From the NCBI RefSeq assembly GCF_000620645.1, contig NZ_KK211159.1, positions 124,001 to 188,000 of the forward strand: a stretch of DNA of 64,000 nt, given 5' to 3'. Origin of the DNA: Nocardioides sp. URHA0032 (GTDB taxonomy: Bacteria > Actinomycetota > Actinomycetes > Propionibacteriales > Nocardioidaceae). Under the pieces are notes generated by a model, which was given only the letters and a program-made list of their open reading frames with translations, did not search any database and was not told where the DNA came from. A program made the translations under genes and the position numbers. Below are positions 1 to 7,458 of this stretch, one piece after another (the first letter of the stretch is position 1; the number at the start of each line of letters is the position of its first letter).

Positions 1-1152
1 TACCGTCGTGCCGCCGCGATCGGCACCGTCGTCCTCGCCATCGCCGCCGGACTGGTGGCCGTCTCGCCCGCGGCCGACGCGGCCGACCCGTGCTACAGCG
101 AGAGACAGCCGACCGGTCCGCTCGGGCTGCCGAGCGGGGCCGGCTGCGACGACACCGTCCCGCCCGAGACGACGATCGACAGCCCGACGCTCAGCACGCC
201 CTGGCTCCGCTCGACCAGCGTGACGATCGCCTTCCACGGCGCCCACCCGGACGCCGACACCGACGCGATCGGCTACGAGTGCCAGTTCTACGACTCCGTC
301 AGCGCTCCGACGACCTGGCAGTCGTGCACCTCGCCGTTCACCCAGGAGGGGCTCACCGAGAACGGCGCGACGCCGTACACCTTCCGGGTGCGGGCGGTCG
401 ACACCCTGGACGACGCGCACGACCTGACCACCGACGCGTGGCCCTACACGGGCAGCACCGACGCCCCCGACCACGACCAGACGCCCGCCCAGCTCATGTT
501 CACCGTCGACGCGACGGCCCCGAACACCTTCGGCTTCCTGCGTACGTCGTACCCCGACGAGTCCGGCTTCGACGGGCCCATGCTGGTCGAGCCGAGCGCG
601 CAGCTACGGCTGCAGAGCACGCAGGGCACGTCGTATCGCTGCAGCCTCAATGGCAAAGCGGTCGCGTGCAACGACGGGCTGACCACGCTCCGCAACCTCA
701 CGCCGGGCGGCAAGCGGTTCAGCGCGGCGGCCGTCGACCCGGCCGGGAACGTCGACCCGTCACCGTTCGTGCAGGAGTTCTTCGTGCCCCGCAACCTGGC
801 CCTCGGTGACGCCGACCGTGCGTCCCGCGGCGACTGGCGGCGGTTCCGGGACCCGGGCGGGTTCGGGGGCGACTACCTCGAGACCTCGACGTACGGCGCG
901 GTGCTGAGCTTCCCGGTCCGCAACGTCCGCGAGATCCAGCTGCTGGCCCCTGCCGGCCCGCAGCTCGGGCGGGTGGAGATCCGCGTGGGCCGGGGCCGGT
1001 GGTACCCGGTCGACCTGCACAGCAAGGACCCCGCGAAGCTGAAGGTCTACGCGGTGCGCGATGCGATCAGCGGGCTGCTGGCCGGCACCCTCCAGGTGCG
1101 GGTCGCCTCGCACGGCAAGCCGGTCCGGGTGGACGCCGTCTCCGCGCGCTAG
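1..1152 (+). CDS. Secreted Ig-like domain protein, 5' truncated
   Basis: The reading frame is open from the first base, so the true start is upstream of the window. The visible N-terminus is the hydrophobic part of a signal peptide followed by an Ala-rich cleavage region and a mature start near ADPCYSE. The body is made of beta-rich repeats with paired cysteines (CQFYDS...CTSPF; CSLNGKAVAC) and phrases such as VDATAPNT and DPAGNVDPSP, typical of bacterial Ig-like folds in extracellular proteins. The C-terminal 110 residues (from about position 815) form a beta-rich module like the one ending the M6 protease at 19623-23534. Probably an exported surface or matrix protein; no enzymatic motif is visible. 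Confidence 0.75.
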   Translation, partial: YRRAAAIGTVVLAIAAGLVAVSPAADAADPCYSERQPTGPLGLPSGAGCDDTVPPETTIDSPTLSTPWLRSTSVTIAFHGAHPDADTDAIGYECQFYDSVSAPTTWQSCTSPFTQEGLTENGATPYTFRVRAVDTLDDAHDLTTDAWPYTGSTDAPDHDQTPAQLMFTVDATAPNTFGFLRTSYPDESGFDGPMLVEPSAQLRLQSTQGTSYRCSLNGKAVACNDGLTTLRNLTPGGKRFSAAAVDPAGNVDPSPFVQEFFVPRNLALGDADRASRGDWRRFRDPGGFGGDYLETSTYGAVLSFPVRNVREIQLLAPAGPQLGRVEIRVGRGRWYPVDLHSKDPAKLKVYAVRDAISGLLAGTLQVRVASHGKPVRVDAVSAR

Positions 1153-1288
1153 GTGTACCCGGTACGGCGCGGTACGGCGCGGCACGCAGCTGCAACGCGG
1201 GGTCATGGACGCTGCACACGGCTCATGCGGGCGCTACAGCGAGGGTAACCCCGCGTGACAGCGATCGTGGCGCCACCGGAAATGGCGA

Positions 1289-1317
1289 CGACCCGCCCGA
1301 CGGGGTCGGGCGGGTCG
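1289..1317. terminator. Bidirectional hairpin terminator between the secreted-protein gene and rplI
   Basis: A perfect 13-bp GC stem (1289-1301 with 1305-1317) closes on a GGG loop between two convergent genes. There is no clear U tract on either strand, as is common in high-GC actinobacteria. Confidence 0.7.
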
Positions 1318-1358
1318 ACGGCCTGGTGCCGCTGCGCTGCAGGAGCCGATGCTCCGGG

Positions 1359-1805
1359 TCAGGCCGGGATGACGTTGAGGGCCACCGTGGCCGACACGTC
1401 GTCGTGCAGCTTGACCGACACCTCGTGGGCGCCGAGCGACCTGATCGGGTTCTCGACCACGATCGTGCGCTTGTCGACCTGCTCGCCCGAGGCGTCGGCG
1501 AGGGCGCCGGCGATCTCGGTGACCGTGACGGCGCCGAAGAGGCGGCCGCCGGAGCCGGCGCGCACCTTCACGCTGACCGGCTGGGCCTCGAGCTTGGTCT
1601 TGATCTGCTCCGCGTGGTCGAGGTCGCGGACCGCGCGCGAGGCGCGGGCGGACTTGATCGACTCCACGGTCTTCTCCGCGCCACGCGTCCAGCGCAGCGC
1701 GAGGCCACGCGGGACGAGGTAGTTACGGCCGTAGCCGTCCTTCACCTCGACGACGTCGCCGGGAGCACCGAGACCGGTGACCTCCTGGGTCAGGATGAGC
1801 TTCAT
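1359..1805 (-). CDS. rplI: 50S ribosomal protein L9
   Basis: A 148-residue protein beginning [19 protein letters not shown], the family signature, followed by the [15 protein letters not shown] motif, a central helix and a C-terminal rRNA-binding domain. The upstream-extended frame is rejected because the ATG at 1805 has a strong GAGGAGG Shine-Dalgarno sequence. L9 binds 23S rRNA at the base of the L1 stalk. Last gene of the rpsF-ssb-rpsR-rplI operon, 14 nt after rpsR. Confidence 0.97.
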   Translation of the reverse strand: MKLILTQEVTGLGAPGDVVEVKDGYGRNYLVPRGLALRWTRGAEKTVESIKSARASRAVRDLDHAEQIKTKLEAQPVSVKVRAGSGGRLFGAVTVTEIAGALADASGEQVDKRTIVVENPIRSLGAHEVSVKLHDDVSATVALNVIPA

Positions 1806-1819
1806 CTCCGTGCCTCCTC

Positions 1820-2056
1820 TCAGCGACCGGTCGACGTGTAGGGCAGCAGGGCCACCTCGCGGGCGTTCTTGACGGCGGTCGCCACGTCGCGCTGGTGCTG
1901 GACGCAGTTGCCGGTCACCCGACGCGCGCGGATCTTGCCGCGGTCGGAGATGAACTTGCGGAGCAGGGCGGTGTCCTTGTAGTCGACACCGGTCGCCTTC
2001 TCCTTGCAGAACTGGCAAACCTTCTTCTTCGGCTTGCGAATCACTGCCTTGGCCAT
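1820..2056 (-). CDS. rpsR: 30S ribosomal protein S18
   Basis: A 78-residue protein with the S18 core ([22 protein letters not shown]) and the N-terminal CQFC pair. A third cysteine lies in [10 protein letters not shown], so this may be the zinc-binding (C+) form. S18 pairs with S6 on the 30S platform, and both are encoded in this operon. It is separated from ssb by 205 nt that contain a hairpin and a repeat, so it may have its own promoter or receive partial read-through. Confidence 0.97.
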   Translation of the reverse strand: MAKAVIRKPKKKVCQFCKEKATGVDYKDTALLRKFISDRGKIRARRVTGNCVQHQRDVATAVKNAREVALLPYTSTGR

Positions 2057-2154
2057 TGTGGTGCTTCCTCTCTAGAAGCCCGGCCCCACGAGTGGGTTGA
2101 GTGCCGGAATGGTTGAGGGTGTTCGGATTTCTTGGTGGTGGATCAGAACCGAGC

Positions 2155-2211
2155 TGGTCTCGATACGCGCGTCCGGACTTCGCTTCGCTCAGTCGGCGCT
2201 ACTCGAGCTGG
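2155..2211. repeat. Dispersed palindromic repeat (GGTCTCGATACGC type)
   Basis: Begins TGGTCTCGATACGC and ends GCGCTACTCGAG, with a GCTTCGCTC core. The ends match the shorter copy at 34959-34987 in inverted orientation (GGTCGAGTAGCG...CGTATCGAGACC). It lies in the rpsR-ssb intergenic region and is not coding. A REP-type element is the most likely explanation. Confidence 0.6.
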
Positions 2212-2230
2212 CCGCCGATCCGTCGCTCGC

Positions 2231-2249
2231 CTCGCGCCTTCGGCGCGAG
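2231..2249. terminator. Hairpin just downstream of ssb
   Basis: CTCGCGCC and GGCGCGAG form a perfect 8-bp stem with a TTC loop, 12 nt past the ssb stop in the direction of transcription. It may terminate or attenuate transcription between ssb and rpsR. It could also be part of the adjacent repeat. Confidence 0.5.
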
Positions 2250-2261
2250 CCGGCGGGCGAC

Positions 2262-2813
2262 TCAGAACGGCGGCTCGTCCGAGCCGGCGCCCGGGGCGCC
2301 CCACGGGTCGTTGCCCGCGGGAGCCTGGCCGCCGGACGGTGCGCCGCCACCTTGGGAGGCAGCGGGCGTCGCCCACGGGTCGTTGCCGCCACCGGACTGC
2401 GGACGGGACTGCCCGCCGCCGCCGGAGTAGCCACCGCCGCCGCCCGAGCGGGAGGCGCGGGTGACCTTGGCGGTCGCGAACGCGAGCGCGGGACCGACCT
2501 CGTCGACCTCGAGCTCGATGACCGTGCGCTTCTCGCCCTCGCGGGTCTCGTAGGAGCGCTGCTTGAGGCGGCCCTGCACGATCACGCGCATGCCGCGCTG
2601 CAGGGACTCGGCGACGTTCTCCGCGGCCTGCCGCCACACCGAGCAGGAGAGGAACAGCGCGTCGCCGTCCTTCCACTCGTTGGTCTGACGGTCGAAGGTG
2701 CGCGGCGTCGACGCGATCCGGAAGTTCGCCACGGCTGCACCCGACGGGGTGAAGCGCAGCTCCGGGTCGTCGACGAGGTTGCCGACCACCGTGATGACGG
2801 TCTCGCCTGCCAT
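2262..2813 (-). CDS. ssb: Single-stranded DNA-binding protein
   Basis: A 183-residue SSB. Residues 1-115 are the OB fold ([61 protein letters not shown]). Next is a Gly/Gln-rich disordered linker, and the C-terminus is the acidic tip DEPPF that recruits partner proteins. It coats single-stranded DNA in replication, repair and recombination. Length and its position between rpsF and rpsR match the actinobacterial housekeeping SSB. Confidence 0.97.
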   Translation of the reverse strand: MAGETVITVVGNLVDDPELRFTPSGAAVANFRIASTPRTFDRQTNEWKDGDALFLSCSVWRQAAENVAESLQRGMRVIVQGRLKQRSYETREGEKRTVIELEVDEVGPALAFATAKVTRASRSGGGGGYSGGGGQSRPQSGGGNDPWATPAASQGGGAPSGGQAPAGNDPWGAPGAGSDEPPF

Positions 2814-2924
2814 GAAGAGCTCCTAAGGCTTGGTTCTGATCAGAGTCGTCCGACCACGTCCGCACATCGTTGCGTCTCGCACCGACAGGCGGAAGGGCCG
2901 ATCCACAGGACGGAGTCCTGGGGC

Positions 2925-3215
2925 TCAGTGCACGTCGGGCCGGATGACCTTGGTGCGCAGGATCGACTCGTTGAGGGTGAGCTGGCGGTCGAACTCCTTG
3001 ACCGTGGCCGGCTCGGCGTTCAGCGTGATGACGGCGTAGATGCCCTCGGCGTTCTTCTTGACCTCGTAGGCCAGGCGACGCCGGCCCCACACGTCGACGG
3101 ACTCGACGGTGCCGCCGTCGGTACGGATGACGTTGAGGTACTTGTCGAGAGAGCTCTCGACGGTCCGCTCTTCGATGCTGGGATCGAGGATGACCATCAC
3201 TTCGTAGGCACGCAC
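2925..3215 (-). CDS. rpsF: 30S ribosomal protein S6
   Basis: A 96-residue protein starting with GTG ([13 protein letters not shown]), the usual S6 opening, with [22 protein letters not shown] in the middle. A GAGGAGG ribosome binding site lies 9 nt upstream. The longer frame to 3389 lacks both homology and a ribosome binding site. S6 forms a heterodimer with S18. First gene of the operon, with a promoter candidate at 3349-3379. Confidence 0.96.
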   Translation of the reverse strand: MRAYEVMVILDPSIEERTVESSLDKYLNVIRTDGGTVESVDVWGRRRLAYEVKKNAEGIYAVITLNAEPATVKEFDRQLTLNESILRTKVIRPDVH

Positions 3216-3245
3216 AGCGGTCTCCACCTCCTCTGGACTCGGGCG

Positions 3246-3264
3246 GCCACGGACTCTCCGTGGC
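3246..3264 (-). promoter_or_regulatory. Leader hairpin upstream of rpsF
   Basis: GCCACGG and CCGTGGC make a perfect 7-bp stem with a 5-nt loop, about 30 nt before the rpsF start and inside a predicted leader of about 125 nt. S6:S18 leader motifs are known to regulate rpsF operons in many bacteria, but the diagnostic loop was not confirmed here. Confidence 0.35.
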
Positions 3265-3348
3265 AGGAGGGCGATGCGATTCCGTACGGCGAGCCGCACG
3301 GGTCCCCTGCGAGCACCCGTCGGTGGGCGCGGAAACAGAGAACGCCCA

Positions 3349-3379
3349 AGATTAACAGCGCCACGACGCGCCCACACAA
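3349..3379 (-). promoter_or_regulatory. Predicted promoter of the rpsF-ssb-rpsR-rplI operon
   Basis: On the minus strand a TTGTGT box (3374-3379) lies 19 nt before TAATCT (3349-3354); shifting the -10 to TTAATC gives 18 nt. This is an AT-rich patch in an otherwise very GC-rich gap. The predicted start is near 3342. Confidence 0.45.
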
Positions 3380-3438
3380 TCGCTGCCACGCAGGCGTGGA
3401 CAGCGTCCCGCGGGTCGGGACCACGTCGAGGCGGCGCC

Positions 3439-3453
3439 TAGGCTGGCCGCATG
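3439..3453 (+). promoter_or_regulatory. Leaderless promoter of nfo
   Basis: A TAGGCT -10 box (3439-3444) is separated by 6 nt from the ATG at 3451. This spacing puts the transcription start at the start codon. No Shine-Dalgarno sequence is present. The same box and spacing occur before the genes at 46489, 57672 and 58420. Confidence 0.6.
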
Positions 3454-4248
3454 AGCATCGCGATCGGCGCCCATGTCGACCAGACCGACCCGATCGCCGA
3501 GGCGCAGGCGCGCGGGATGTCCCACGTGCAGTTCTTCCTCGGCGACCCGCAGGGGTACAAGGGCCCCGAGTTCCGGTACGCCGGCGGCGCGGACGGCCTG
3601 CGTGCCGACGCCGAGGCCGCCGGGATCGGGCTGTACGTGCACGCGCCGTACATCGTGAACGTCGCGACCACGAACAACCGGATCCGGATCCCGAGCCGCA
3701 AGCTGCTCCAGCAGCACGTGGACGCCGCCGCCGCGATCGGCGCCCGCGGCCTGATCGTGCACGGCGGCCACGTGAACAAGGACGACGACCCTGCGGTGGG
3801 CTTCGACAACTGGCGCAAGGCGATCGAGGCGGTCGACCTCAAGCTGCCGCTGCTGATCGAGAACACCGCCGGCGGCGACAACGCGATGACCCGCCACCTG
3901 GACCGGATCGGGCGGGTGTTCGACGCGATCTCCTCGACCGAGCAGTTCGACCTGGTCGGCTTCTGCCTGGACACCTGCCACGCGCACGCCGGCGGCAACG
4001 CGCTGGAGACCGTGGTCGAGGACGTCCGCAGCCTCACCGGGCGGATCGACCTGGTGCACTGCAACGACAGCCGCGACGAGTTCGACTCCGGCGCCGACCG
4101 GCACGCGAACCTCGGCGCCGGCAAGGTCGACCCCGACCTGCTGGCCGCCGTCGTGCGGGACGCCGGGGCGCCGGTCGTGCTCGAGACGCCGGGCGGTGCC
4201 GGAGAGCACGGCGCCGACGCCGACTGGCTCGAGGAGCGGATCGGATGA
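3451..4248 (+). CDS. nfo: Endonuclease IV (AP endonuclease family 2)
   Basis: A 265-residue TIM-barrel nuclease of base-excision repair that incises abasic sites. Metal-ligand motifs appear in family order: HAPY near residue 64, VHGGH, the ENTAG glutamate, DTCHAHAGG, HCNDS and RHANLGAGKVD. The final catalytic glutamate is in VVLETPGG. The start is the ATG directly after a -10 box (leaderless). The gene overlaps the next by ATGA, so the two are probably translationally coupled. The protein lies at the short end of the family but retains all motifs. Confidence 0.93.
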   Translation: MSIAIGAHVDQTDPIAEAQARGMSHVQFFLGDPQGYKGPEFRYAGGADGLRADAEAAGIGLYVHAPYIVNVATTNNRIRIPSRKLLQQHVDAAAAIGARGLIVHGGHVNKDDDPAVGFDNWRKAIEAVDLKLPLLIENTAGGDNAMTRHLDRIGRVFDAISSTEQFDLVGFCLDTCHAHAGGNALETVVEDVRSLTGRIDLVHCNDSRDEFDSGADRHANLGAGKVDPDLLAAVVRDAGAPVVLETPGGAGEHGADADWLEERIG

Positions 4249-4658
4249 CGTCCCGGATCACCGAGCTCAGCGTCGACTGCGCCGACCCGGCCGCGCTCGC
4301 GCGGTTCTGGGCCGCGGTCCTCGACTACGTCGTGCTCGACGAGGACCGCGACCTCGTGGAGATCGGACCGGCCGGCCGCGAGGACGCGCGGCTGCTCGCC
4401 GAGGTCCGCTCCGGGCCGGTCCCGCCGACGATCTTCTTCGCGCGGGTGCCCGAGGAGAAGGTCGTGAAGAACCGGGTGCACCTCGACATCTCCCCCGTCG
4501 ACACCGACCGCGACGCCGAGGTGGCGCGGCTCGAGGCACTCGGCGCCCGGCGTACCGACCTCGCGCCGCCGGAGAAGAGCTGGGTCGTGATGCTCGACCC
4601 GGAGGGCAACGAGTTCTGCGTCCTGCGCAGTCTCGCGCCCGAGCACTTCTCCTTGTAG
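4245..4658 (+). CDS. VOC (glyoxalase/dioxygenase superfamily) protein
   Basis: A 137-residue protein with two beta-alpha-beta-beta-beta modules. It opens with ITELSVDCADPAALARFW and ends with WVVMLDPEGNEFCVL, both typical of actinobacterial glyoxalase-like domain proteins. The start overlaps the nfo stop (ATGA), indicating an operon. The substrate cannot be assigned. Related proteins include glyoxalase-like enzymes and antibiotic-binding proteins. Confidence 0.85.
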   Translation: MTSRITELSVDCADPAALARFWAAVLDYVVLDEDRDLVEIGPAGREDARLLAEVRSGPVPPTIFFARVPEEKVVKNRVHLDISPVDTDRDAEVARLEALGARRTDLAPPEKSWVVMLDPEGNEFCVLRSLAPEHFSL

Positions 4659-4675
4659 GCCTCGGGACCGGCAGC

Positions 4676-4972
4676 TCAGCCGACGAGCACCAGCAGGTGC
4701 CTGACCTCGCCCGAGCCGGGCCGGTCGACCCGACTGCGGACCAGGCGGAGCGGCTGCGGCCCCTCGCCCTCCCCGTGGAACACGAGGAAGTGGAAGCCGT
4801 GGTCCCCCACGTCGAGGGGCACCAGGTGGGCAGGCCGGTCCTCGACCTGCCAGCGGCTCAGGCCGAGTCCCCGGCGGCGGAACCGGACCTCGAGGCGACT
4901 GCCGGCCGGCAGGCGCACGATCTCGCCGGGCTTCGGGTCACGCAGGATGCGGTGCTGGATCGTGATGGGCAT
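4676..4972 (-). CDS. Small beta-rich protein, possibly chagasin-like
   Basis: A 98-residue protein placed 37 nt after the CHAT gene on the same strand, so it is probably the last gene of that cluster. It opens IVRLPAGSRLEVRF, has a conserved-looking VGDHGFHFLVFHGEG stretch, then PLRLVRSRVDRPGSGEVRHLLVLV. This order of strands resembles the I42/chagasin inhibitor fold, but the diagnostic NPTTGY loop is absent. That comparison is by eye only. No signal peptide is visible. There is no good ribosome binding site, so coupling to CHAT translation is likely. Function unknown. Confidence 0.6.
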   Translation of the reverse strand: MPITIQHRILRDPKPGEIVRLPAGSRLEVRFRRRGLGLSRWQVEDRPAHLVPLDVGDHGFHFLVFHGEGEGPQPLRLVRSRVDRPGSGEVRHLLVLVG

Positions 4973-5009
4973 GTCTTCGAGGAGCGACCCCGACCCGCCC
5001 TGATACCGG

Positions 5010-7451
5010 TCAGCCGAAGCACACGAGCGGCACCGGGGCGGTGTCGGCCGAGACCGCGGGCACCGCCGCGGCGAGTGCGACCGCAGGGTCCACCCCGGCG
5101 ACGAGCTGCTGGTGGACCGTCACGAGGACGTCGTACGCCGCCCGGTCGTTGACGGCTGCCGCCGAGGCGATGACGCGGCGCGCACCCGCGTGCAGCCAGG
5201 CGGTCGTCATGCCGATCAGCTCGTCCCCCCACCGGACCGTGGAGCGACCGACCTCGCACGCGGACAGCAGGACGACGTCGGGCACCTGGCGGAGCTGGTC
5301 GATGTCGTAGCCGAACCACGGGCCGTCGGCGAGCTGGAGGCCGGAGAACATCGCGTTCTCGGAGCTGTGCCGGCCGTGCGCGGCGACGTGGAGGACGTCT
5401 ACCGTCGACGCGAGCTCCGAGACGGCGCCGGCGGTCGCGACCTCCCCGGTCAGGAGCCGCGCGCCGTCCCACTCCTTCGCGGCTGCGGTGACCTCGTCCT
5501 CGGCACGGGCGACCCGCGGACCGGCGACGAGGCCGGCCGTGGCCGAGCGCAGCGGCGTCGTTCGCCGGGCCAGCCAGCTGGTCGCCGACTGCGCGACCGT
5601 GACGGGACGACCGGTGAACCCGGGCAGCAGCGTCCACGGCACCCCTGCGAGCACCCCGGACGGCGTGAGGACCACCGCTCGCTCCCCGACCGCTGCCAGC
5701 AGCGGCTCGACGAGGGTGGCCGCGATCCCGGCGAGCCGACCGGCCAGCTCCGCTCGCACGAACCCGGCCATGGCCTCGGGCAGCTCGGCGGCCGCCATGT
5801 CGAGGTCCGGCAGGAGGCCCCCCAGGAGCGCGTCGACCTGTGCCCGCCCGCCGAGGTCGAGCCGGGTCACGTCGTCGGACGTGGCGACCAGCGCGACCAC
5901 GCGGTCCGCCGCGACGACGTACGCCACGAGCGCCTCGCCGTCGAGGGCCGGCCGCAGGGCGTCGAGGGTCACCGGGTCCGCGACCTCGCCGGAGCCCCGG
6001 TGCTGCCAGGCCCGCTCCCGCACCCGTTGCCGCAGCTCGGCCTCCCGCGCCGGGTCGCGCTGCCCGCCCTCGGCGACCATCCCCCGCAGCTCCGTCAGGT
6101 CCGCGACGATCTGCTCGTCCTCCGGCGCGCGCACCGGCTGCACCCGGCTGGCGAGCATCCGCGCCCGCTCGGACCACTCGAAGAGCACCTCCGGCCGCCG
6201 TGACTCCACGGCCAGCGCGAGTCCACGCGCCGCGAGACGTACGCCGTGCCCGGCCACGCCGGTCTGCAGGTCGAGGGATCCGAACGAGCTCTGCCAGGAG
6301 TGAAGAGCCGTCAGCCCCGTCCGGAGGTGCTCGAGAGCCCGTGTCGGGCGGCCCCGCGCGACGTCGACCTCCGCGCGGACGTCGCAGTCGTCGATGCGCA
6401 GCGCCAGGGGCGCCGCTGTCCCCATCGGAGCGCCCAGTCGGACCGCTGCTCCGTCAAGGTCTGCGCGTCGGGCGAGCACCCGAATCGCGTCGAGCTCCGC
6501 CGACCGGACCCGCCACGGCAGTCCCAGCCCGCTCAGCTCCTCGGCGACAGCATCTGCGGTCGCAACCAGCCGAGGAGCGGTGCCTCCCAGCGATACCTCC
6601 GCCGCCACCACCTGTGCCTCGGCGCGCGCCCTCCACACGTCCGACGACAACGCCCGGAATCGCCGGCGGGCGCTCCTGGCCGCGGTGAGGGCGACCCGGG
6701 CGTCGAATGGCTGGACATTGATCGCCAGCGCGAGCTCTGCCTCCGCCTGACGTTGTCGCATCCGTCGCCGACCGTAGTCCGCAGCCGCTCGATGCAGGAG
6801 ACGAACCCCTTCGCTGACCAGCCCCGCGGCGAGCAGGACCTCGGCACGATCCTGCTCACAGGTGGCCTTGACGACGGGGCTCACCGGTTCGAGCACCACG
6901 TGCGCCTGCTCCATCGCCCTGAGGGCGCCGACGAGGTCCCCGGCGAGGAAGCGGGCGTAGCCGAGGTTGTGCTCGGCCTTCGCGCGCGCGATCGCGTCGC
7001 CCGTCAGGTTGTAGTTCGCCGCCGCGGACTCGAAGTCGCTCGCAGCAGACTGCGGGTCACCACGATCCAGGTGGACGGTCCCTCGATTCAGCTGAGCCTT
7101 CGCGAGATCCAGAGGCGCCTCGGCCAACAGCTCGATGGCCTGACCGAACGCGTCCAGAGCGCTGATCGCGTTGCCGGTCCGCCGCAGGATGAGGGCGCGC
7201 TGGCACAGCAGCACCCCTCGATGCTGACCCCGCAACTGCTCCTCGTTCAGAGCTCGGTCCAGGAGCCGCAGGGCGACGTCGGGATCTTGCGTGTCAGCGG
7301 CGACGTAGGCCGCCGTCGCATCGATACGAGCGAGCAGGGCGGGATCCATCGTGCGCTCCCGGGCAGTCGCGAGCAGGCGCTGTGCCTGACCGAGCCGCCC
7401 GGCGTTGACCGCGACCATCCCTTGAAGGTGCAGCTCCTCCGCCGATCGCAC
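5010..7451 (-). CDS. TPR-CHAT caspase-like protein
   Basis: An 813-residue protein. The N-terminal 400 residues are helical TPR-like repeats (MVAVNAGRLGQAQRLLATARER; AKAEHNLGYARFLAGDLVGAL). The C-terminal 250 residues are a CHAT domain of the caspase/separase clan. The predicted catalytic dyad is His692 in LHVAAHGRHS and Cys732 in VVLLSACEVG, followed by the usual ELIGMTTAWLHAGARRVIAS segment. It has no signal peptide, so it is cytoplasmic. CHAT proteins are regulated proteases; TPR-CHAT is also the protease of type III-E CRISPR effectors. Here it follows a subtilase gene by 7 nt in a sigma-factor cluster. Substrate unknown. Confidence 0.88.
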   Translation of the reverse strand: MRSAEELHLQGMVAVNAGRLGQAQRLLATARERTMDPALLARIDATAAYVAADTQDPDVALRLLDRALNEEQLRGQHRGVLLCQRALILRRTGNAISALDAFGQAIELLAEAPLDLAKAQLNRGTVHLDRGDPQSAASDFESAAANYNLTGDAIARAKAEHNLGYARFLAGDLVGALRAMEQAHVVLEPVSPVVKATCEQDRAEVLLAAGLVSEGVRLLHRAAADYGRRRMRQRQAEAELALAINVQPFDARVALTAARSARRRFRALSSDVWRARAEAQVVAAEVSLGGTAPRLVATADAVAEELSGLGLPWRVRSAELDAIRVLARRADLDGAAVRLGAPMGTAAPLALRIDDCDVRAEVDVARGRPTRALEHLRTGLTALHSWQSSFGSLDLQTGVAGHGVRLAARGLALAVESRRPEVLFEWSERARMLASRVQPVRAPEDEQIVADLTELRGMVAEGGQRDPAREAELRQRVRERAWQHRGSGEVADPVTLDALRPALDGEALVAYVVAADRVVALVATSDDVTRLDLGGRAQVDALLGGLLPDLDMAAAELPEAMAGFVRAELAGRLAGIAATLVEPLLAAVGERAVVLTPSGVLAGVPWTLLPGFTGRPVTVAQSATSWLARRTTPLRSATAGLVAGPRVARAEDEVTAAAKEWDGARLLTGEVATAGAVSELASTVDVLHVAAHGRHSSENAMFSGLQLADGPWFGYDIDQLRQVPDVVLLSACEVGRSTVRWGDELIGMTTAWLHAGARRVIASAAAVNDRAAYDVLVTVHQQLVAGVDPAVALAAAVPAVSADTAPVPLVCFG

Positions 7452-7458
7452 CCGCTCA

